Below are positions 1-4,738 of a DNA stretch of 6,539 nucleotides, in pieces. Below the pieces are notes generated by a model. That model was not told the DNA's origin. It did no database searches and worked only from the letters and a program-made list of their open reading frames with translations. Location of the stretch: the NCBI GenBank assembly GCA_004293505.1, contig RDYY01000026.1, forward strand, positions 1 to 6,539, written 5' to 3'. The stretch comes from Sphingobacteriia bacterium. Lineage in GTDB: Bacteria; Bacteroidota; Bacteroidia; Chitinophagales; Chitinophagaceae. The first letter of the stretch is position 1. Each line of letters opens with the position of its first letter. A program made the position numbers and the translations under genes.

Positions 1-1
1 A

Positions 2-559
2 CATGAATTGGCTTCTCATACCTTTTACCACTCTCAGTTTGAAGAAGCCCATTTGCAGCAGTCCCGTGAAACCCTTGCTGCCATTGGAGAACAGCCCGTT
101 GTGGGCTTGCGCATGCCCCGCCTAAGACCCGTAGAAATGGCTGCAGTGAAAGCCGCTGGCTATGCCTATGACGCCTCCATCAACCCCACTTTTTTGCCTG
201 GTCGTTACAACAACTTGCACTTGTCCAGGACCCTGTATGAGCAAGAAGGCATGAAACGCATTCCCGCAGCCGTTTCACCCCATTTGCGGATCCCTTTGTT
301 TTGGTTGGCCTTCAAAAACATGCCTTATGCACTCTACCTGCGCTTGTGTCGGCAATGTTTGGAAACCGATGGTTGTTTGAGCCTTTATTTTCATCCTTGG
401 GAATTTACCGATGTCAGGGGTTGGAACCTGCCCACTTATACCACACGCTGGTGTGGCCCAGATTTGTTGGCCCGCTTGCAACGCTTGCTCCAAGACCTTT
501 CGCCCCACGGCGAATACAAGCGCATGGCCGATTATGCTGCCGCGCATCCCAGCCCCTGA
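2..559 (+). CDS. Polysaccharide deacetylase (NodB/CE4 family), 5' partial
   Basis: This is the C-terminal part (185 residues visible) of a polysaccharide deacetylase. Such enzymes remove N- or O-acetyl groups from cell-surface or peptidoglycan-type polysaccharides using a divalent metal. The frame is open to the window edge, and the first visible residues HELASHTFYH are the family's metal-binding motif 2, with the two histidines at visible residues 6 and 10. The catalytic Asp motif (TFDD-like) would lie upstream, outside the window. Further on are GLRMPRL (the Arg motif, about residues 35-41), a PGRYNN segment, and YFHPWEF (histidine at about 131), which is typical of the C-terminal part of Bacteroidota deacetylases with a DUF3473-like tail. 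A TTG at base 8 is internal and is not the start, because it falls inside the conserved motif. From family lengths I infer 80-100 missing N-terminal residues. The substrate is unknown; capsule or exopolysaccharide is plausible. The gene ends 92 bases before sdpR and is probably a separate unit. Confidence 0.88.
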   Translation, partial: HELASHTFYHSQFEEAHLQQSRETLAAIGEQPVVGLRMPRLRPVEMAAVKAAGYAYDASINPTFLPGRYNNLHLSRTLYEQEGMKRIPAAVSPHLRIPLFWLAFKNMPYALYLRLCRQCLETDGCLSLYFHPWEFTDVRGWNLPTYTTRWCGPDLLARLQRLLQDLSPHGEYKRMADYAAAHPSP

Positions 560-598
560 AGCCATTTTTAGGCGCCACCCACCACTGGTCAAGTTTTG

Positions 599-629
599 TT
601 TGTTGGTTTGACTAATATTTAGATATTTG
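599..629 (+). promoter_or_regulatory. Bacteroidota-type promoter for sdpR-sdpI
   Basis: A TTTG at 599-602 lies 19 bases before GATATTTG at 622-629, which matches the Bacteroidota -7 consensus TAnnTTTG at five of its six fixed positions. Spacing and elements fit the sigma-ABfr-type promoter of this phylum. The transcription start would fall around 634-637, giving a leader of roughly 15 bases before the repressor gene. The -7 element lies inside the inverted repeat at 613-640, so a bound repressor would block it. Predicted from sequence only. Confidence 0.55.
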
Positions 630-640
630 TCTAAATATTA
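613..640. promoter_or_regulatory. Probable SdpR operator: perfect 11-bp inverted repeat
   Basis: The left arm TAATATTTAGA (613-623) and right arm TCTAAATATTA (630-640) are exact reverse complements separated by 6 bases. The repeat sits 11 bases before the repressor start and covers the predicted -7 promoter element. Long AT-rich dyads of this kind are typical binding sites for dimeric winged-helix ArsR-family repressors. I infer that SdpR binds here and represses its own operon. A transcriptional terminator for the upstream deacetylase is unlikely, because the arms are AT-rich and no T-run follows. Confidence 0.7.
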
Positions 641-651
641 AAACATTCATT

Positions 652-906
652 TTGAACCTCCTCTTCAAAGCGTTGAACGATCCCACACGCAGGGAAATCT
701 TGGAACTGCTGAAGAAAAAAGATTTAACGGCTGGTGAAATTGCTGATCGCTTCCAAATTTCCAAGCCCAGTATTTCGCACCATTTGGATTTGCTGAAGCA
801 AGCCGGCTTGGTCTCTGCTGTGAAAGAAGGACAATACCAATTTTATTCCATCAACACCACGGTCTTGGACGAAGTGGTGAAATGGATGATGCAATTCAAA
901 AAATAA
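652..906 (+). CDS. sdpR: ArsR-type autorepressor, SdpR family
   Basis: This is an 84-residue winged helix-turn-helix DNA-binding protein and nearly all of it is the ArsR fold. The N-terminus FKALNDPTRREILELL (residues 5-20) is the conserved first helix. The helix-turn-helix spans about residues 26-50, with the recognition helix in SKPSISHHLDLLKQAGLV (38-54), followed by the wing (about 55-68). It lacks the cysteine pair of metal-sensing ArsR proteins, so a metal-sensing role is unlikely. In Bacillus, SdpR represses the sdpRI operon and is sequestered at the membrane by SdpI when the SdpC toxin is present; the adjacent sdpI here supports the same assignment. No ATG is available: TTG at 652 places Met-Asn exactly where relatives begin, and the only other in-frame choice before a stop at 613-615 is non-canonical (ATT at 649). 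No clear Shine-Dalgarno sequence is seen. The gene ends 4 bases before sdpI. Confidence 0.9.
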   Translation: MNLLFKALNDPTRREILELLKKKDLTAGEIADRFQISKPSISHHLDLLKQAGLVSAVKEGQYQFYSINTTVLDEVVKWMMQFKK

Positions 907-910
907 AACC

Positions 911-1531
911 ATGAAAAAGAAATCCATCAACAACCTACTGGTGACCCTCTTGGTCGACACCATTCCCACCCATTTTAACTTAGCAGGCAAGGCCGATGGT
1001 TGGGGGCCCAAATCCACTTTGGTGGGCACGTCCATTTTTCTTTCTCTCTTGAGTATTGGCCTGTATGCCCTCATGACCAATATCACCAAATTGGATCCCA
1101 AAAAGTCTGCTGGTCAAAACCCAGTTTTGATGCAAAAAATGGGTTTGGCGGTTGTGGCTTTGCTGAGCCTGGTGCAATTGATCATTGTACAATCCAGCTT
1201 GGGCCAGGGACAATTTTTTGATCACCTGATCATCCCAGGGGTGGGCTTGCTCTTTGCCGTCATGGGCAATTACATGCACAGCCTCAAACCCAATTATTTT
1301 GCTGGCATGCGCCTGCCCTGGACCTTGGAAGACCCCGAAAATTGGCGCCTGACCCATCAATTGGCCAGCAAATATTGGGTAGGGGGCGGATTGCTGGTAG
1401 CGGCCTTGGGGTTGTTTTTGCCCCTGAAATGGGGATTGGTGGTCTTGTTGGTGTCCAGCTTTATATTGGTCTTGGTGCCCGCCATTTTTTCTTACCGTCT
1501 TTTTCAACAGAAAAAAAAGCAAAACGGCTAA
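911..1531 (+). CDS. sdpI: SdpI family integral membrane protein (DUF1648/SdpI)
   Basis: This 206-residue membrane protein belongs to the SdpI immunity family. In Bacillus subtilis, SdpI protects against the SdpC toxin and also acts as a signal receptor that captures the repressor SdpR. The DUF1648 signature IPTHFNLAGKADGWG is at residues 18-32. The SdpI signature follows: GNYMHSLKPN (119-128), GMRLPWTL (132-139) and the THQLASK segment (148-154). Hydrophobic segments are at about 38-57, 78-95, 104-119, 155-171 and 174-196, and the tail is basic (QQKKKQNG). The N-terminal helix is odd: only about nine hydrophobic residues (7-15) precede the DUF1648 motif, whereas relatives carry a full transmembrane helix there, so 10-15 residues seem to be missing. 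ATG 911 is preceded directly by AAAACC, with no other in-frame candidate that restores the helix. The gene is almost certainly co-transcribed with sdpR. No SdpC-like toxin gene lies in the window, so the ligand is unknown. Confidence 0.88.
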   Translation: MKKKSINNLLVTLLVDTIPTHFNLAGKADGWGPKSTLVGTSIFLSLLSIGLYALMTNITKLDPKKSAGQNPVLMQKMGLAVVALLSLVQLIIVQSSLGQGQFFDHLIIPGVGLLFAVMGNYMHSLKPNYFAGMRLPWTLEDPENWRLTHQLASKYWVGGGLLVAALGLFLPLKWGLVVLLVSSFILVLVPAIFSYRLFQQKKKQNG

Positions 1532-1553
1532 CCCTCCCCACTTAACTTAGGGC

Positions 1554-2147
1554 ATGAATTATTTGGCCCATGCATACCTGAGTTTTGGTGAGCCAACTGT
1601 GCTTTTGGGCAACATGATCAGTGATGATATCAAGGGTAAAAAGCAATTTGATTACCCCCCTGGTGTACAAAGGGGCATTCAATTGCACCGGGCTATTGAT
1701 GCTTATACCGATGCGCATGCCGTCACAAAAGCGTTGAAAAAATTCTTTGCTGCAGAAGTGCGTTTGTATGCGGGGGCTTTTGTGGACGTGGTCTATGACC
1801 ATTTTTTGGCCACTGACCCCACGGGACCAAGCGCTGCAGAATGGATGGCTTTTACCCAAGACACCTATGGGCTGTTGGCGGATCAAGCCGAACTGTTTTC
1901 GCCCTATTTTGGCAAGGTTTTCCCATATATGCGCGAGCAGAATTGGTTGTACAATTACCGCTTTGACTGGGGCGTAGAGAAAAGTTTTGGGGGGTTGGTG
2001 CGCAGGGCCCATTACTTAAACCCCAACCATGGTTGTTTTGCTTTGTTCCAAGCCAACAAAGCCAGCATGGCACCTTTGGCCCAACTGTTTTTAGCAGATG
2101 TTAAAAAGTTCAGCCAAGAATGGCTGGCAGAGCACTTGCCCCAATAG
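1554..2147 (+). CDS. acpH: Acyl carrier protein phosphodiesterase (AcpH family, DUF479)
   Basis: This 197-residue cytoplasmic protein matches the AcpH family (E. coli YajB). That enzyme hydrolyses the phosphodiester bond joining 4'-phosphopantetheine to the serine of acyl carrier protein, giving apo-ACP. Family features are visible in order: the N-terminal MNYLAHAYLS, the GNMISDD segment (residues 19-25) with a probable metal-binding Asp, GIQLHRAIDAYTD (41-53), and FVDVVYDHFLA (76-86) with the Asp-His pair. These His/Asp residues resemble an HD-type metallohydrolase centre. The length fits the family (about 190-200 residues). The start at ATG 1554 is fixed by the conserved MN-LAH beginning. 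It follows sdpI by 22 bases with no obvious promoter between, so read-through from the sdpR promoter is likely. A functional link to SdpRI is not established. Bacteroidota members of this family are usually annotated only by similarity, so the biochemical role is inferred. Confidence 0.88.
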   Translation: MNYLAHAYLSFGEPTVLLGNMISDDIKGKKQFDYPPGVQRGIQLHRAIDAYTDAHAVTKALKKFFAAEVRLYAGAFVDVVYDHFLATDPTGPSAAEWMAFTQDTYGLLADQAELFSPYFGKVFPYMREQNWLYNYRFDWGVEKSFGGLVRRAHYLNPNHGCFALFQANKASMAPLAQLFLADVKKFSQEWLAEHLPQ

Positions 2148-2152
2148 GGACT

Positions 2153-2160
2153 TATATTTG
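2153..2160 (+). promoter_or_regulatory. Possible -7 promoter element before the DUF2911 gene
   Basis: TATATTTG is an exact match to the TAnnTTTG -7 consensus, placed in the 27-base gap between acpH and the DUF2911 gene. The nearest upstream TTG (2136-2138) is only 14 bases away, shorter than the usual 19-21, so the -33 element is poor. The start site would be only about 8-10 bases before ATG 2175. It may let the last three genes be transcribed separately from sdpRI-acpH. Confidence 0.35.
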
Positions 2161-2174
2161 CCAAAACCATTGCG

Positions 2175-2741
2175 ATGTCAGGAAAATTTTTATGGTTGGC
2201 TTGTTTGCTGACCACTGGATTGGCTGCCCAAAACAAACCCACAGATTTAGACAAATCACCCATGGACATGAGTTATTTGCCCATGAACTATCCTTTGCTG
2301 AAAATGAGTGGAAAGGCCAAGAACCAACCCCTGGCCCGGGTGGTTTATGGTCGGCCCGCCAAAAATGGCCGTGAGATTTTTGGGGGCATCATCAAATACA
2401 ATGAAATGTGGCGCTTGGGGGCCAATGAAGCCACTGAATTGGAATTGTTTGTGCCTGCCCGTGTGGGCGGAAAATCCCTGCCCAAGGGACGTTATACTTT
2501 GTATTGCGTGCCGGCAGAAAACAAATGGACCATCATTGTCAACAAAGACAATTATGCCTGGGGCAATTTTTCTTACGACAACAAAAAAGATTTTTGTCGC
2601 ATTGATATCCCTGTAGAAAAAAACCCAGAACCCAACGATATTTTCACCATCTATTTTGAAGAAAGCAATGGCAAGACCCAATTGGTTTTTTGTTGGGACA
2701 CCGTTAAAGCCAACCTCCCCATTGCCATTGCCAACAAATAA
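2175..2741 (+). CDS. DUF2911 domain-containing secreted protein
   Basis: This 188-residue protein has an N-terminal signal peptide (MSGKFLWLACLLTTGLAA, likely cleaved before Gln19) and a single DUF2911 domain filling the rest. The domain is clear from LDKSPMDMSYLPMNYP (25-40), ARVVYGRPAKNGREIFGG (54-71), MWRLGANEATELELF (78-92), GGKSLPKGRYTLYCVP (98-113), KWTIIVNK (117-124) and a C-terminal FTIYFEE-LVFCWD section. It should be exported to the periplasm. DUF2911 proteins are common in Bacteroidota and their biochemical function is not known; the fold is predicted to be mostly beta. Cys10 lies too early and without a lipobox context, so I do not call a lipoprotein. Cys111, Cys141 and Cys173 remain in the mature part. 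The gene follows acpH by 27 bases and precedes the PLP enzyme by 9 bases. Confidence 0.93.
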   Translation: MSGKFLWLACLLTTGLAAQNKPTDLDKSPMDMSYLPMNYPLLKMSGKAKNQPLARVVYGRPAKNGREIFGGIIKYNEMWRLGANEATELELFVPARVGGKSLPKGRYTLYCVPAENKWTIIVNKDNYAWGNFSYDNKKDFCRIDIPVEKNPEPNDIFTIYFEESNGKTQLVFCWDTVKANLPIAIANK

Positions 2742-2750
2742 AACAAAACC

Positions 2751-3890
2751 ATGAAAACTGCTACAGTATACATCCATGCTGGTACCACACCCGATCCATC
2801 TACTGGTGCCATCATGACCCCCATTTACCAAACCAGTACCTATGTGCAAGAAGCACCTGGTGTGAACAAAGGATTTGAATACGCCCGCAGCCAAAACCCC
2901 ACCCGGCAAGCATTGGAAGAAGCTTATGCCGCCATAGAGCATGGTGCATTTGGCTTGGCTTTTGGCAGTGGTGTTGCGGCAACCGATGCCGTGATGAAAC
3001 TCTTGAATCCTGGTGATGAAGTCATTTGTGGCAACGACATGTATGGCGGTACTTACCGCCTGTTTTCTAAAATCTATGAAAGGTTTGGCATCCGTTTTCA
3101 GTATGTAGACACGGGGGATTTGACCCAAGTAGCAGCGGCCTTCTCGCCTGCCACCAAATTGGTTTGGGTAGAGACCCCCACCAATCCATTGATGAACATC
3201 ACAGACATTGCTGGTGTGGCAGCTTTGACCAAGGCACGCAAAGTGATGCTTTGTGTGGACAATACTTTTGCCTCTCCCTATTTGCAAAACCCATTGGACT
3301 TGGGCGCCGACATCGTCATGCATTCGGCCACCAAATATTTGGGTGGCCACAGCGATGTGATCCAAGGGGCTTTGATGATGAATGATCCGGCCATTCGAGA
3401 ACAATTGTATTTTATCCAAAAAAGTTCCGGTGCTGTGCCCGGCCCCATGGATTGCTTCTTGGTGCTGAGGGGCATCAAGACCTTGCACTTGCGCATGCAA
3501 AGACATTGCGAAAATGGCCGGGCCATTGCCCATTATTTGCGTGCCCATCCCAAAGTTGCCCGTGTGTACTGGTGCGGTTTTGAAGACCATCCCCACCATG
3601 CTGTGGCGCGCCAACAGATGCGGGATTTTGGGGGCATGCTCAGTTTTGAATTGAAAGACGAAAGCCTGGAAGCCGCCAAAAAAGTCTTGTCTTCTACCCA
3701 CTTGTTTTCATTGGCCGAAAGCTTGGGTGGCGTAGAAAGTTTGATCAATCACCCAGCTTCCATGACCCATGCTTCTATTCCAAGAGAAAAAAGATTGGCC
3801 AATGGATTGAGCGATACTTTGATTCGTTTGAGTGTGGGTGTAGAAGACGCCGATGATTTGATCCAAGACCTGGCCCAAGCCCTTGGATGA
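2751..3890 (+). CDS. Cystathionine gamma-synthase/gamma-lyase family PLP enzyme
   Basis: This 379-residue enzyme belongs to the Cys/Met metabolism PLP-dependent family (fold type I). Visible signatures are TPIYQTSTYV (23-32), YARSQNPTRQALEE (44-57) with the phosphate-contacting Tyr44 and Arg46, NDMYGGT with the stacking Tyr98, VETPTNP (140-146), DNTFASP (170-176) with the Asp that pairs with the pyridine nitrogen, and SATKYLGGHSD with the Schiff-base lysine at 195. The C-terminal AESLGGVESL (322-331), MTHASIP (338-344) and TLIRLSVGVED (356-366) segments are also present, with Arg359 the expected carboxylate-binding residue. The full length fits the family. The reaction is either cystathionine synthesis from an O-acylhomoserine and cysteine, or cleavage of cystathionine or cysteine; sequence alone does not separate these, and Bacteroidota relatives are usually named cystathionine gamma-synthase. 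The start at ATG 2751 is preceded by AAAACC. The stop codon overlaps the start of the next gene, suggesting translational coupling. Confidence 0.92.
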   Translation: MKTATVYIHAGTTPDPSTGAIMTPIYQTSTYVQEAPGVNKGFEYARSQNPTRQALEEAYAAIEHGAFGLAFGSGVAATDAVMKLLNPGDEVICGNDMYGGTYRLFSKIYERFGIRFQYVDTGDLTQVAAAFSPATKLVWVETPTNPLMNITDIAGVAALTKARKVMLCVDNTFASPYLQNPLDLGADIVMHSATKYLGGHSDVIQGALMMNDPAIREQLYFIQKSSGAVPGPMDCFLVLRGIKTLHLRMQRHCENGRAIAHYLRAHPKVARVYWCGFEDHPHHAVARQQMRDFGGMLSFELKDESLEAAKKVLSSTHLFSLAESLGGVESLINHPASMTHASIPREKRLANGLSDTLIRLSVGVEDADDLIQDLAQALG

Positions 3891-4663
3891 TGAAGGACCA
3901 GGACCTGCGGGCTTTCTTGAACCAAAAAGTAAAATGGTTTAACCAACCCCATTTTATTGAGAGCGATCCCATTGTGGTACCCCATGGCTTCAAGGCCCAA
4001 GCAGACATTGAGATCAGTGGTTTTTTTGCTGCCATTTTTGCTTGGGGCAACCGCACTACTATTATCAACAAAACCAAAGAATTGATGGGGCGCATGGACC
4101 ATGCGCCCCATGCTTTTTGCTTGCAGGCGTCTGCGCGGGAACTAAAAGGCTTGGAAGGGTTCAAGCACCGCACTTTCAACACCACTGATCTGTTGCACTG
4201 CGTCGCTTTTTTTCAACAACACTACCAAGCGCACGACTCATTGGAAAATGCATTTCTGCCCAAGAGCGGAAAGCCAAAAGACATTGAACAAGCATTGACC
4301 CTGTTTCACGAACGATTTTTTGCCGATCCCGATGCCCCCGAGCGCACCCGCAAACACGTATCAACTCCTGTTCGAGGCTCCTCTTGCAAAAGATTGAACA
4401 TGTATTTGCGGTGGATGGTGCGGCAAGACAAAAAAGGAGTGGATTTTGGGCTTTGGAAAAATATAAAGCCCGCACAATTGATTTGTCCTTTGGATGTGCA
4501 TGTGGCGCGCGTAGCGCGCCATTTGGGCCTCTTGCAGCGCCCAGGAGCCGATTGGGCAGCAGCCCAGGAACTAACGGCTGCTTTGCGGCAGTTGGATTCA
4601 AAGGATCCGGTGAAATACGATTTTGCTTTGTTTGGCTTAGGTGTTTTTGAAAAAATGGGTTGA
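3887..4663 (+). CDS. TIGR02757/DUF2400 family protein
   Basis: This 258-residue protein belongs to the TIGR02757 (DUF2400) family, widespread in Bacteroidota and without an assigned function. Family segments are PHFIESDPIVVPHGF (21-35), ADIEISGFFAAIFAWGNR (39-56), FKHRTFNTTDLL (92-103), RTRKHVSTPVRGSSCKRLN (153-171), MYLRWMVRQDKKGVDFGLW (172-190), ICPLDVHVARVARHLGLL (199-216) and PVKYDFALFGLGVFE (241-255). The C-terminal half recalls helix-hairpin-helix DNA glycosylases (endonuclease III/OGG1/AGOG type): Lys168 in the CKRLN segment and Asp203 in PLDVHVARVA match the layout of the catalytic Lys and Asp there. A DNA-repair role is my inference. It is probably cytoplasmic, with no signal peptide. 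The start ATG overlaps the stop of the PLP gene (ATGA type); a second in-frame ATG follows at 3890. A strong hairpin with a T-run lies inside the gene at 4085-4118. Confidence 0.9.
   Translation: MMKDQDLRAFLNQKVKWFNQPHFIESDPIVVPHGFKAQADIEISGFFAAIFAWGNRTTIINKTKELMGRMDHAPHAFCLQASARELKGLEGFKHRTFNTTDLLHCVAFFQQHYQAHDSLENAFLPKSGKPKDIEQALTLFHERFFADPDAPERTRKHVSTPVRGSSCKRLNMYLRWMVRQDKKGVDFGLWKNIKPAQLICPLDVHVARVARHLGLLQRPGADWAAAQELTAALRQLDSKDPVKYDFALFGLGVFEKMG
4085..4111. repeat. Perfect 13-bp inverted repeat, terminator-like, inside the TIGR02757 gene
   Basis: Arms ATGGGGCGCATGG (4085-4097) and CCATGCGCCCCAT (4099-4111) are exact reverse complements around one central base. In RNA this could form an 11-bp GC-rich stem with a 5-base loop. 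Two bases later comes a run of five T (4114-4118), so on the plus strand it has the form of an intrinsic terminator although it lies in the coding region for residues 67-75. It may be coding coincidence or may weaken read-through. Confidence 0.6.
4503..4521. repeat. 8-bp GC-rich inverted repeat inside the TIGR02757 gene
   Basis: Arms TGGCGCGC (4503-4510) and GCGCGCCA (4514-4521) are perfect complements with a 3-base spacer. They encode the conserved HVARVARH segment, where the repeated Val-Ala-Arg codons use alternating G and C, so the dyad may simply follow from protein sequence. No T-run follows. Confidence 0.4.
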
Positions 4664-4738
4664 GTGCAGCTGGACCTCTGTAGCAAGCCCCAAGACCATT
4701 ACACTGAACAAGCAAACCACCGGTGCCGCCGCTGAGCA
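4664..4738. other. Convergent intergenic gap, no clear terminator
   Basis: These 75 bases separate the stop of the plus-strand TIGR02757 gene from the stop of the minus-strand GH9-deacetylase gene. A convergent gap would normally hold a terminator for one or both genes. I see only an 8-bp palindrome CACCGGTG (4718-4725) and no stable stem followed by a T-run on either strand. Confidence 0.5.

Noticed and set aside
301..615. Overlapping plus-strand frames inside and just after the first deacetylase
   Set aside because: They are shifted-frame readings of the deacetylase gene; the true frame contains HPWE and continues to 559.
1218..1231. Repeated TGATCA palindromes in sdpI
   Set aside because: Two 6-bp restriction-like palindromes separated by two bases in coding DNA; too short to support a regulatory role.
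980..1522. A 180-codon minus-strand open frame opposite sdpI
   Set aside because: Its translation is Gln/His-rich low-complexity sequence, as expected from reading a hydrophobic membrane gene backwards; sdpI has clear family motifs.
2256..3701. A 481-codon open frame on the minus strand across the DUF2911 and PLP enzyme genes
   Set aside because: It is antisense to two well-supported genes, spans their junction, and its product is rich in His, Gly and Phe with no recognisable motif. Codon bias in the sense genes explains the lack of stops.
4718..4725. CACCGGTG palindrome as a bidirectional terminator for the convergent genes
   Set aside because: Only 8 bp with no loop and no adjacent T-run on either strand.
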